Positions 26,819-36,106 of a stretch of DNA of 64,000 nt are shown one piece after another (positions within the stretch are counted from its first letter, which is position 1; the number at the start of each line of letters is the position of its first letter). Origin of the DNA: Paenibacillus sp. YYML68 (GTDB taxonomy: Bacteria; Bacillota; Bacilli; Paenibacillales; NBRC-103111); assembly GCF_027923405.1 (NCBI RefSeq), contig NZ_BQYI01000001.1:2210501-2274500 (forward strand), read 5' to 3'. The notes beneath the pieces are model-generated. The model ran no database searches. It was not told the origin of the DNA and saw only the letters and a list, made by a program, of their open reading frames with translations. Made by a program: the position numbers and the translations under genes.

Positions 26819-27328
26819 ATGATGGAATATAAAGCAGTCGAGTTGATAGTCGATGAAGATTTGATTAATGCAAATGATATTATGAAGATTATTGAACCTT
26901 TATGGTGGAGTGTAAGCATTCATGAAGGGGAAGAAAAGTATATAAAAGACTTATCGAACTTTTCAGAAGAACAGAAATATATACTTGCAATTGAATGGTA
27001 TATAGCGGAAGTAAATAATGGAGGTCATGATCAATTTTTCTTCAATTCAACAGGAATAGTGTGGGAGGATGCACTGAAGGGATTTGAAATAATTGGTTCC
27101 AAAGAATATTACGAGATATTAAAAGAATCTACATTAAGACTTGGAGGCTTCCCGAGTAAGGATAGATTTACCCGTCAAGATCAACTAGACGAGTACGAAG
27201 CAGATTTCGATGACCTCGATGAAAAATTATATAATTCTGAAGAAGATTACTTTGGGTTAGTTATGAACTATATTCGAACAAATGCAAATAAGTTCCTTTT
27301 TAGAGGATATGTTAATATACCTGAATGA
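26819..27328 (+). CDS. DMP19/DUF4375-family protein (cassette 28)
   Basis: 169 residues, soluble. The family hallmark is visible in the middle: WYIAEVNNGGHDQFFFNSTGIVWEDALKGFEIIGSKEYYEIL, followed by FDDLDEKLYNSEEDYFGLVMNYIRTNANKFLF. In Neisseria, DMP19 is a DNA mimic that binds the NHTF repressor, but that role cannot be assumed for this distant member; the negative charge here is compatible. Start ATG 26819 follows AGGAGG by seven bases. Cassette ends pair as GTTAGGCGT-aa-TTTCCGA with TCGGAAA-ct-ACGCCTAAC. Confidence 0.8.
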   Translation: MMEYKAVELIVDEDLINANDIMKIIEPLWWSVSIHEGEEKYIKDLSNFSEEQKYILAIEWYIAEVNNGGHDQFFFNSTGIVWEDALKGFEIIGSKEYYEILKESTLRLGGFPSKDRFTRQDQLDEYEADFDDLDEKLYNSEEDYFGLVMNYIRTNANKFLFRGYVNIPE

Positions 27329-27362
27329 AAATGTACTGTAACTCGAAGGAGTCGGAAACTAC

Positions 27363-27520
27363 GCCTAACACCGCATTCACGCATCGGGCTGACGCCCTCG
27401 GTCTGCCAGGAGATAACTCGGGGAAGTGGATTCAGGCAGACAACCCTGCGAGGCTAAGTCTTCGACCCGGCGCTGACGCGCCTTAAGCCTCTCGGGTTCG
27501 TGAATGCAAGAACGTTATGT
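27363..27520 (+). repeat. attC site 28 (long class)
   Basis: R'' GCCTAAC (own start GTTAGGC), L boxes GCATTCAC/GTGAATGC, R' GTTATGT. Confidence 0.9.
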
Positions 27521-28058
27521 GAAAGTCAACACGAAGTGTATCAAGAAGAAAGACCCAACCCAATCCATTGAGGTGAATATTCCCGACAAGCGAGAAGCGA
27601 GGAAGCATGAATCAGGACAAGTTTGTTGTATCGGTGCTACTCGATAGGTCCTGCTTCTAGAGGTCGGGAACATTCGAATGGATTGGGTTGGTGCATAATT
27701 CCTTAATTTCTAATGCCCTTGTTCGATCGATAGAAATTCATTCCTAATAGTTTGTTGACTAACGAGAATCGTTATGTTTTGGTAGTATTAGGAATGAAGG
27801 GGGCGATCGAATCGATTTTGATTTCATAGGCAGGGAAGCGAGGAACTTAGATACAGGACGGTTAACAAGCGACAGCCAGTGGATTGTATCATACGAGTAA
27901 CCTGCCACGCCAAGAATGGCGTGCTAATGTTTACTCTGGAGGAGGCTGTCACTTGTAAAACCTGTATCTAAGTTCCAAAACTCAAAGAAGCGAATGAAAT
28001 CAAAATCGAACAAGGGCAAAGGAATTAAGGAATTATGCGGGTAGCTCAGTTGACCATC
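27521..28058 (+). ncRNA. Cassette 29: candidate structured RNA, family A1
   Basis: A1 body, the empty-site twin of cassette 25 (both share GATCGATAGAAATTCATTCC and AACAAGCGACAGCC, which weakens one stem by a mismatch). Confidence 0.6.
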
Positions 28059-28221
28059 ACATAACACCGTATTCACGCATCGGTCGCTGAAGCTCCCTCG
28101 GTCTGCCGGTAGATGATTCAGGGAAGTGGATTCAGGCAGACAACCCTGCGAGGCTAAGTCTTCGACCCAGTCGCTCCGCTCCTTTAAGCCTCTCGGGTTC
28201 GTGAATACAAGAACGTTAGAC
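28059..28221 (+). repeat. attC site 29 (long class)
   Basis: R'' ACATAAC, L boxes GTATTCAC/GTGAATAC, tip CCCAGTCGCTCCGCTCC, R' GTTAGAC. Confidence 0.9.
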
Positions 28222-28854
28222 GAAACCAACGCTAGAATAAACCAATAACCAAATACGATCATATTTGAGATCTATTGTGACGTCAAGATCGGTTTACTTT
28301 ACCGCGAGTTGTTATGGCTTGTGTTCAATATGAATTCCGAAAAAACATCAGTGGAGGAAGTTAGTTTGATGTTTGGTTTACATTTGAGTCAGTTGGTCGA
28401 GGTTCCATGATAAGTCAGAGTGTACTCGAAACGATGAGTAAAAGGCCGAATCTAAAAGATAATTGAAGAGTTAGCCGCGAAGATCAGTCATAGTGGGTTG
28501 AAAGTACGAGCGCGCGTAAGAAACAGAGCTTGACAAGAAACCGAAGCTGAAGCACCCTTTGTAATAATGATTTTAAGAGCGATTTTAAGAGCGATTTTAA
28601 GAGCGATTTTAAGAGCGATTTTAAGAGCGATTTTAAGAGCGATTTTAAGAGCGATTTTAAGAGCGATTTTAAGAGCGATTTTAAGAGCGATTTTAAGAGC
28701 GATTTTAAGAGCGATTTTAAGAGCGATTTTAAGAGCGATTTTAAGAGCGATTTTAAGAGCGATTTTAAGAGCGATTTTGGAGAGGGTTTTAGGCAGCGAA
28801 GTGAATGATGAAGAACCAGTTTGTGGGAGTAGCTCGAAGAGGGCCGTTGGCATC
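28222..28854 (+). other. Cassette 30: ORF-less 12-bp-repeat cassette
   Basis: Uninterrupted copy of cassette 4. It shows the IS66 empty site and differs by scattered substitutions (GTGTTCAATATG for GTGCTTAGTATG). No ribosome site precedes the repeat-encoded frames. Confidence 0.75.
28569..28778 (+). repeat. 12-bp tandem repeat, 17 units
   Basis: Seventeen exact GATTTTAAGAGC units plus a half unit. Confidence 0.98.
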
Positions 28855-29013
28855 GTCTAACACCGCATTCACGCATCGGGCTGACGCCCTCGGTCTGCCA
28901 GAAGATAATTCGGGGAAGTGGATTCAAGCAGACAACCCTGTGAGGCTAAGTCTGGCGACCCGGCGCTGACGCGCCTTAAGCCTCTCGGGTTCGTGAATGC
29001 AAGAACGTTATAA
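28855..29013 (+). repeat. attC site 30 (long class)
   Basis: R'' GTCTAAC, L boxes GCATTCAC/GTGAATGC, branch with one change (TGAGGCTAAG), R' GTTATAA. Confidence 0.9.
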
Positions 29014-29634
29014 GAAAGTCGGGCTAGACAAAACAAGAGCAATTTAAAATCTTGAATGAGTAAATTGATTCTTATAGAACCAACAGTACAGCAAGTAGAG
29101 CATTTCTAAAAAAGTTAGTCTAACATGAATACTAAGACTTCAACAGAAGCGAAGCGTTGCGAGTATCCTTCGAGACTGATGCACAACGCGGCCGCCGTAA
29201 AAAACATAACATGTAGGTTCGTCAAGAAGGTAATGCTTGGCTTATGTTAATTTTGATCAAACAGCGATTTGAAATGAGCAATAATGTTAGATAAGTTACG
29301 TAGTGAGGATTTCGCGAACCAGTACAAAAGTTAGGGATGATGAATCGAGTTTGAAGAATTTGGAGTAGGTTGCTACGTGAATCGATTTGGTAGCTAGTAA
29401 GCAGGTCGAGTAAAGTCGAAAGCAGGATTGAAAACGAAAATTAGTTAGTTAGCCAGACTTCGACTGAAGTGGAACGTTGCGATGATCGGAAGTCTGGACA
29501 GTTACAGCTCGACCGCCGAAATAAAGAAAATCAAGAGCTTGAGGTGTTAGAAGGAATGTACGAGCATGAATCTGAAATATATTAATGAGAAGCAGCAAGA
29601 GATATGAAGGTAACTCAAAGAAGGCCCGACCATC
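29014..29634 (+). ncRNA. Cassette 31: candidate structured RNA, family D
   Basis: ORF-less 620-bp body unlike A or B. Ends pair as GTTATAAGA-aa-GTCGGGC with GCCCGAC-ca-TCTTATAAC. It has an internal duplication: two segments each run from an AACGTTGCGA- or AAGCGTTGCGA-like motif to a (GG/TC)CCGCCG motif, near 29150-29200 and 29470-29520. CAGACTTC/GAAGTCTG (29454-29461, 29502-29509) forms a clear stem. It contains AAATTAGTTAGTTAGCC. Confidence 0.5.
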
Positions 29635-29753
29635 TTATAACACCGCATTCACGCATCGGGGCTGGCGCCCCTCGGTCCGCAAGAAGAGTTTTCGAGGAAG
29701 TAGATTCGGCGGACAACCTCCTGCGGAGGTTCGTGAATGCAAGAACGTTATGT
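29635..29753 (+). repeat. attC site 31 (short class)
   Basis: R'' TTATAAC (own start GTTATAA), L boxes GCATTCAC/GTGAATGC, stems GTCCGC/GCGGAC and CCTCC/GGAGG, R' GTTATGT. Confidence 0.9.
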
Positions 29754-30292
29754 GAAAGTCAACACGAAGTGTATCAAGAAGAAAGACCCAACCCAATCCA
29801 TTGAGGTGAATATTCCCGACAAGCGAGAAGCGAGGAAGCATGAATCAGGACAAGTTTGTTGTATCGGTGCTACTCGATAGGTCCTGCTTCTAGAGGTCGG
29901 GAACATTCGAATGGATTGGGTTGGTGCATAATTCCTTAATTTCTAATGCCCTTGTTCGATCGAAAGAAGTTCATTCCTAATAGTTTGTTGACTAACGAGA
30001 ATCGTTATGATTTGGTAGTATTAGGAATGAAGGGAACGATCGAATCGATTTTGATTTCATAGGCAGGGAAGCGAGGAACTTTGATACAGGATGGTTAACA
30101 AGTGACAGCCAGTGGATTGGATCATACGAGTAACCTGCCACGCCAAGAATGGCGTGCTAATGTTTACTCTGGAGGAGGTTGTCACTTGTAAAACCTGTAT
30201 CTAAGTTCCAAAAACTCAAAGAAGCGAATGAAATCAAAATCGAACAAGGGCAAGGAAATTAAGGAATTATGCGGGTAGCTCAGTTGACCATC
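29754..30292 (+). ncRNA. Cassette 32: candidate structured RNA, family A1
   Basis: A1 body nearly identical to the one at 20836; GGAGGTTGTCACTTG gives a G-T wobble position in the ACAAGTGACAGCC stem. Confidence 0.6.
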
Positions 30293-30453
30293 ACATAACA
30301 CCGTATTCACGCATCGGTCGCTGAAGCTCCCTCGGTCTGCCGGTAGATGATTCAGGGAAGTGGATTCAGGCAGACAACCCTGCGAGGCTAAGTCTCCGAC
30401 CCGCCGCTACGCGGCTTAAGCCTCTCTGATTCGTGAATACAAGAACGTTATAT
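30293..30453 (+). repeat. attC site 32 (long class)
   Basis: R'' ACATAAC, L boxes GTATTCAC/GTGAATAC, tip CCGCCGCTACGCGG, R' GTTATAT. Confidence 0.9.
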
Positions 30454-30996
30454 GAAATCCGAAGCTGGACAAGGGAGAACCCCTCCGACCTAAGCAATCA
30501 TGAAGTGATTCACGACTAGGGTTGAGCAGGGAGGAACGAATGAGGACGGAATAGTTAGTTGGAGCGTGGAGTAATTGTCCTCATTCTAACGGTCGTGAAC
30601 CACAGATTGCTAGGTCGGCGCATAATTTCTTAATTTTTCAAGGCTCTTGTTCAAGATCGATTCTAAAAACCGTTCATATTAGTTAGTAGGACAACGTGTT
30701 ACGTTGTTGATTTTGAAGTTTGTATATGAACGGATAAGAATCGATTATTGATTTCATTGGCGAGGAAGTGTGGAATTTCATATACAGGAACATAAACAAG
30801 TGGCGAGCAGCGATGGTATAATATGGAGTAACCTTCCACGCAAGGTTTGCGTTATTCTAATGTTTACTCCTAAAAGCCTGCCACTTGTTAAACCTGTATA
30901 TGAAATTCTAAAGAGCAAAGAAGTCAATGAAATCAAAAGATGAACAAGAGCAACGAAAATTAAGAAATTATGCTGGGGTTTAATCAGATGGACTTC
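30454..30996 (+). ncRNA. Cassette 33: candidate structured RNA, family B
   Basis: Family B body with TTAGTAGGACAACG; shared almost base for base with the copy at 40700. Confidence 0.6.
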
Positions 30997-31158
30997 ATAT
31001 AACAACGTATTCACGCAGCGCTCGCTGGCGCTCCCTTGGTCTGCTGGAAGATGATTCGGAGAAGTGGATTCAGGCAGACAATCCTGCGAGGCTAAGTCTT
31101 CGACCCGGCGCTGAAGCGCCTTAAGCCTCTCGGATTCGTGAATACGAAGACGTTATAA
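30997..31158 (+). repeat. attC site 33 (long class)
   Basis: R'' ATATAAC, L boxes GTATTCAC/GTGAATAC, tip CCGGCGCTGAAGCGCC, R' GTTATAA. Confidence 0.9.
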
Positions 31159-31781
31159 GAAAGTCGGGCTAGACAAAACAAGAGCAATTTAAAATCTTGA
31201 ATGAGTAAATTGATTCTTATAGAACCAACAGTACAGCAAGTAGAGCATTTCTAAAAAAGTTAGTCTAACATGAATACTAAGACTTCAACAGAAGCGAAGC
31301 GTTGCGAGTATCCTTCGAGATTGATGCACAACGCGGCCGCCGTAAAAAGCAAAACATGTAGGTTCGTCAAGAAGATAGCGCTTGGTTTATGTTAATTTTG
31401 ATCAAACAGCGATTTGAAATGAGCAATGATATTAGACAAGTTACGTAGTGAGGATTTCGCGAACCAGTACTAAAGTTAGTGATGATGAATCGAGTTTGAA
31501 GAAATTGGATAAGGTTGCTACGTGAATCGATTTGGTAGCTAGTAGTGAGCAGTTGAGTGAAGTCGAAAGCAGGATTGAAACCGAAAATTAGTTAGTTAGC
31601 CAGACTTCGACTAAAGTGGAACGTTGCGATGGTCGGAAGTCTGGACAGCTACAGCGCGGCCGCCGAAATAAAGAAAATCAAGAGCTTGAGGTGTTAGAAG
31701 GAATGTAAGCAGCATGAACCCGAAGTATAACGATGAAAGCAGCAAGAAATATGAAGGTAACTCAAAGAAGGCCCGACCATC
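31159..31781 (+). ncRNA. Cassette 34: candidate structured RNA, family D
   Basis: Second family D body, about 95% like the one at 29014. Changes sit mainly outside the CAGACTTC/GAAGTCTG stem and the terminal pairing, and the GCGGCCGCCG motif is present twice. Confidence 0.5.
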
Positions 31782-31900
31782 TTATAACACCGCATTCACG
31801 CATCGGGGCTGGCGCCCCTCGGTCCGCAAGAAGAGTTTTCGAGGAAGTGGATTCGGCGGACAACCTCCTGCGGAGGTTCGTGAATGCAAGAACGTTAACT
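31782..31900 (+). repeat. attC site 34 (short class)
   Basis: R'' TTATAAC, L boxes GCATTCAC/GTGAATGC, R' GTTAACT. Confidence 0.9.
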
Positions 31901-32070
31901 GAAAGATAGGCATAGAATTACTGTTTGATAGTATGACGATGAAGTAGTTAAGACTATAACTATCCGATGATGAAGTGGTATTCGAAGCAATATTAAAGCG
32001 ATTTGAGTCACGAGAGTAATATGATGCTCTAAAGTCATTGGAAAACCAACATTGAATTGAAAAGCAAAAA

Positions 32071-32538
32071 ATGTTGAAGATCAAAGACGGTTTGAAGATC
32101 AAGAACGAATTGAAGACCAAGAGCGAATTTAAGAATAAGAATGATTTGAAGGCCAAGAGCGGATTTAAGACCAGGAACGAATTGAAGACCAAGAGCGGAA
32201 TTAAGACCGAGAACGAATTGAAGACCAAGAGCGGAATTAAGACCAAGAACGAATTGAAGATCAAGAGCGGATTTAAGATCATGAACGAATTGAAGAACAA
32301 CAACGGATTAAGAGATCAAGAACGAATTGAAGATCAAGAGCGAATGGAATATCAAGGACATATTGAGTTTATTCGAAGATGGCCTATCCATCAGTTAACA
32401 CCGCATTCACGCATCGGGGCTGGCGCCCCTCGGTCTGCCAGGAGATCATTCGGGGAAGCGGAATCAGGCAGACAACCCTGCAAGGCTAAGTGGCGGAGCC
32501 ACCCGGCGCTGCGCGCCTTAAGCCTTTCGGGTTCGTGA
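32071..32538 (+). CDS. Possible lysine-rich hexapeptide-repeat protein (cassette 35)
   Basis: The only sizeable frame in cassette 35. It starts at ATG 32071 without a clear ribosome site and reads through an 18-bp repeat, giving a repeated KTKNEL/KTKSGI hexapeptide that is strongly basic and probably helical, then runs into attC site 35 before stopping. Coding status is doubtful because an 18-bp repeat keeps frames open by itself and the C-terminus is attC sequence. Confidence 0.3.
   Translation: MLKIKDGLKIKNELKTKSEFKNKNDLKAKSGFKTRNELKTKSGIKTENELKTKSGIKTKNELKIKSGFKIMNELKNNNGLRDQERIEDQERMEYQGHIEFIRRWPIHQLTPHSRIGAGAPRSARRSFGEAESGRQPCKAKWRSHPALRALSLSGS
32077..32348 (+). repeat. Degenerate 18-bp tandem repeat (about 15 units)
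   Basis: Units follow AAGACCAAGARCGRAWTK, with alternation of AAC- and AGC-type units giving a 36-bp higher-order period. Twelve clean units span 32077-32292, then three degenerate ones. Confidence 0.9.
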
Positions 32539-32555
32539 ATGCAAGAACGTTAAGT
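32393..32555 (+). repeat. attC site 35 (long class, variant branch)
   Basis: R'' AGTTAAC (own start GTTAACT), L boxes GCATTCAC/GTGAATGC. Branch AAGGCTAAG/CTTAAGCCTT, with both strands changed. Tip GTGGCGGAGCCAC then CCGGCGCTGCGCGCC. R' GTTAAGT. Confidence 0.9.
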
Positions 32556-33094
32556 GAAAGCCAGCCCGAAGTAAATCATGAAGAAAATCCCAACCCAATC
32601 CATCAAGAGGTTGATCCCGACCTGGGAGAAGCGAGGAAGTGTGAATCAGGACAAGTTAGTTTGATCGATGAAACACGATCAGTCCTGCTTCTAGATGTCG
32701 GGAACAACCGGATGGATTGAGTTGGTGCATAATTCCTTAATTTCGAATGCCCTAGTTCGATCAATTCAGATTCATTCCTAATAGTTAGTTGACAACCAAT
32801 TCTCGGTGTTGTCTTGGAACTATTATTAGGAATGAAGGAATTGATCTAGGATTTTGATTTCAAAGGCAGTGGAGCGAGGAACTTAGATACAGGATGGTTA
32901 ACAAGTGACAGCCAGTAGGATGGATCATACGAGTAACCTGCCACGCCAAGATTGTCGTGCTAATGTTTACTCTAGAGGAGGCTGTCACTTGTAAAACCTG
33001 TATCTAAGTTCCAAAACACAAAGAAGTGAATGAAATCAAAATCGAACAAGGGCAAGGAAATTAAGGAATTATGCGGGTAGCTCAGCTGGCCATC
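32556..33094 (+). ncRNA. Cassette 36: candidate structured RNA, family A2
   Basis: A2 body, nearest to the one at 12208; stems as in the reference copy at 12904. Confidence 0.6.
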
Positions 33095-33257
33095 ACTTAA
33101 CACCGTATTCACGCATCGGGTCTGCGCCCCTCGGTCTGCAGGAAGATTTTTCGAAGTAGCGGATTCAGCAGACAACCCTGCACTGGCTAAGTCTGACGAC
33201 CCGCTCGCTAACGCTCACTTAAGCCAGTGAGGGTTCGTGAATACAAGAACGTTATGT
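33095..33257 (+). repeat. attC site 36 (long class, variant branch)
   Basis: R'' ACTTAAC, L boxes GTATTCAC/GTGAATAC, branch CACTGGCTAAG/CTTAAGCCAGTG like site 26, R' GTTATGT. Confidence 0.9.
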
Positions 33258-33796
33258 GAAAGTCAACACGAAGTGTATCAAGAAGAAAGACCCAACCCAA
33301 TCCATTGAGGTGAATATTCCCGACAAGCGAGAAGCGAGGAAGCATGAATCAGGACAAGTTTGTTGTATCGGTGCAACTCGATAGGTCCTGCTTCTAGAGG
33401 TCGGGAACATTCGAATGGATTGGGTTGGTGCATAATTCCTTAATTTCTAATGCCCTTGTTCGATCGAAAGAAGTTCATTCCTAATAGTTTGTTGACTAAC
33501 GAGAATCGTTATGATTTGGTAGTATTAGGAATGAAGGGAACGATCGAATCGATTTTGATTTCATAGGCAGGGAAGCGAGGAACTTTGATACAGGATGGTT
33601 AACAAGTGACAGCCAGTGGATTGGATCATACGAGTAACCTGCCACGCCAAGAATGGCGTGCTAATGTTTACTCTGGAGGAGGTTGTCACTTGTAAAACCT
33701 GTATCTAAGTTCCAAAAACTCAAAGAAGCGAATGAAATCAAAATCGAACAAGGGCAAGGAAATTAAGGAATTATGCGGGTAGCTCAGTTGACCATC
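33258..33796 (+). ncRNA. Cassette 37: candidate structured RNA, family A1
   Basis: A1 body directly followed by a near-identical copy. It differs by GGTGCAACTCGATA for GGTGCTACTCGATA in a loop. Confidence 0.6.
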
Positions 33797-33957
33797 ACAT
33801 AACACCGTATTCACGCATCGGTCGCTGAAGCTCCCTCGGTCTGCCGGTAGATGATTCAGGGAAGTGGATTCAGGCAGACAATCCTGCGAGGCTAAGTCTC
33901 CGACCCGCCGCTACGCGGCTTAAGCCTCTCGGATTCGTGAATACGAAGACGTTATGT
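33797..33957 (+). repeat. attC site 37 (long class)
   Basis: R'' ACATAAC, L boxes GTATTCAC/GTGAATAC, R' GTTATGT, joining the tandem A1 cassettes. Confidence 0.9.
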
Positions 33958-34496
33958 GAAAGTCAACACGAAGTGTATCAAGAAGCAAGACCCAACCCAA
34001 TCCATTGAGGTGAATATTCCCGACAAGCGAGAAGCGAGGAAGCATGAATCAGGACAAGTTTGTTGTATCGGTGCTACTCGATAGGTCCTGCTTCTAGAGG
34101 TCGGGAACATTCGAATGGATTGGGTTGGTGCATAATTCCTTAATTTCTAATGCCCTTGTTCGATCGAAAGAAGTTCATTCCTAATAGTTTGTTGACTAAC
34201 GAGAATCGTTATGATTTGGTAGTATTAGGAATGAAGGGAACGATCGAATCGATTTTGATTTCATAGGCAGGGAAGCGAGGAACTTTGATACAGGATGGTT
34301 AACAAGTGACAGCCAGTGGATTGGATCATACGAGTAACCTGCCACGCCAAGAATGGCGTGCTAATGTTTACTCTGGAGGAGGTTGTCACTTGTAAAACCT
34401 GTATCTAAGTTCCAAAAACTCAAAGAAGCGAATGAAATCAAAATCGAACAAGGGCAAGGAAATTAAGGAATTATGCGGGTAGCTCAGTTGACCATC
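33958..34496 (+). ncRNA. Cassette 38: candidate structured RNA, family A1
   Basis: Tandem duplicate of cassette 37; very few differences, so the duplication is recent. Confidence 0.6.
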
Positions 34497-34656
34497 ACAT
34501 AACACCGTATTCACGCATCGGTCGCTGAAGCTCCCTCGGTCTGCCGTAGATGATTCAGGGAAGCGGATTCAGGCAGACAATCCTGCGAGGCTAAGTCTCC
34601 GACCCGCCGCTACGCGGCTTAAGCCTCTCGGATTCGTGAATACGAAGACGTTATAT
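34497..34656 (+). repeat. attC site 38 (long class)
   Basis: R'' ACATAAC, L boxes GTATTCAC/GTGAATAC, R' GTTATAT. Confidence 0.9.
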
Positions 34657-35197
34657 GAAATCCGAAGCTGGACAAGGGAGAACCCCTCCGACCTGAGCAA
34701 TCATGAAGTGATTCACGACTAGGGTTGAGCATGGAGGAAGGAATGAGGACGGAATAGTTAGTTGGAGCGTGGAGTGATTGTCCTCATTCTAACGGTCGTG
34801 AACCACAGATTGCTAGGTCGGCGCATAATTTCTTAATTTTTCAAGGCTCTTGTTCAAGATCGATTCTAAAAACCGTTCATATTAGTTAGTTGGCCAACGT
34901 GTTACGTTGTTGGTTTTAAAGTTTATATATGAACGGATAAGAATCGATTTTTGATTTCATTGGCGAGGAAGCGTGGAATTTCATATACAGGAATGTAAAC
35001 AAGTGGCGAGCATGGATGGTATAATATGGAGTAACCTTTAACGCAAGGGTTGCGTTACTAATGTTTACTCCTAAAAGCCTGCCACTTGTTAAACCTGTAT
35101 ATGAAATTCCAAAGCGCAAAGAAGTAAATGAAATCAAAAGATGAACAAGAGCAACGAAAATTAAGAAATTATGCTGGGGTTTAGTCAGATGGACTTC
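34657..35197 (+). ncRNA. Cassette 39: candidate structured RNA, family B
   Basis: Family B body of mixed subvariant (ATGTAAACAAGTGG and GGAGTAACCTTTAACGC). Its attC is the one hit by the transposon. Confidence 0.6.
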
Positions 35198-35429
35198 ATA
35201 TAACACCGCATTCACGCTGCGGGTGTCGCCGCTCACTTCCAATGTCGGAAGATGGGCGGCTATTTCTCATATACGCTGACGGTACAGCAAGGATATAATT
35301 GGCGGAGGGGCAGCCTGAATGTGCCGACAATCATAAGGAGTTAAGGCGATTGACAAAAAAAACAGGGAGACGTCAAGGTTTGGCGGCCTCGTCTCCCTGT
35401 TCACCACAGCTTTCGCCTCTATTATCGTA

Positions 35430-36035
35430 GTGGATTGGGACATCGATGTAAAGAGCTATTTATTACGATGCGAGGACGGCTTGCCGGAAGCCGACCGGCC
35501 TGTCGGATGCAAGCACTGTCACTCCGAGCGCAAGCCGCATCGGCACGGGAAGTTTACGCGTATGCTGTACACGCTGGAGGAGGCGCTCTCCATCCCTATA
35601 TTCCGTTTTCGATGTCCAGACTGCGAGCGTGCGATTAGCATCGTGCCTTCTTTCGTGGAGCGGCATCATCAGGCAGCGGTCGATGTCAAGGAGACCGTCG
35701 TCCTCGCGGGAGAGGATGGCTTGAGCTTGTCTGAGATCGCAGCAGAAAGCCAGGCGTATGCGGGCGGACCCTACGCCGAGAAGACGCTATGGCGATGGCG
35801 TCGATGCTGGGAGCAGCGTCGAATTGCGCAAGAAGCTCGGGTGTGGGCAACGCTTTTTCATGAAGGCATGGATGCGGCCTTACCTCGCGAACGCCGCTCT
35901 GCCTGGAAGGCGCTGTGGGCCGCTTGGCGTCAGCTTGAACGCCCGGGCAGGCTCCTTTCTGTCTTCTTGCGAATGGAACGCTCATTTCAGGTGACGGTAG
36001 GCCCACTTCATCCCACAAAAGCTGGGTATGGCTGA
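35430..36035 (+). CDS. Zinc-ribbon/HTH transposon protein (DUF6431-like)
   Basis: 201 residues. A zinc-ribbon pattern CKHCHSERKPHRHGKF ... FRCPDCERAISIVP precedes a helix-turn-helix-like region (EDGLSLSEIAAESQAYAGGPYAEKTLWRWRR). It opens a three-gene unit with the integrase-like transposase and the ATPase, an order I associate with DUF6431 proteins in Bacillota transposons. The likely role is DNA recognition or regulation, inferred from the domains. The start may lie a few codons downstream, since no strong ribosome site is visible at 35430. Confidence 0.7.
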   Translation: MDWDIDVKSYLLRCEDGLPEADRPVGCKHCHSERKPHRHGKFTRMLYTLEEALSIPIFRFRCPDCERAISIVPSFVERHHQAAVDVKETVVLAGEDGLSLSEIAAESQAYAGGPYAEKTLWRWRRCWEQRRIAQEARVWATLFHEGMDAALPRERRSAWKALWAAWRQLERPGRLLSVFLRMERSFQVTVGPLHPTKAGYG

Positions 36036-36106
36036 GGGTGCCTCTTTCCCCTCACAATGGACGGAGGATACCCTGTACCCATGAACATGCTGAAGGAGGA
36101 TGAACC

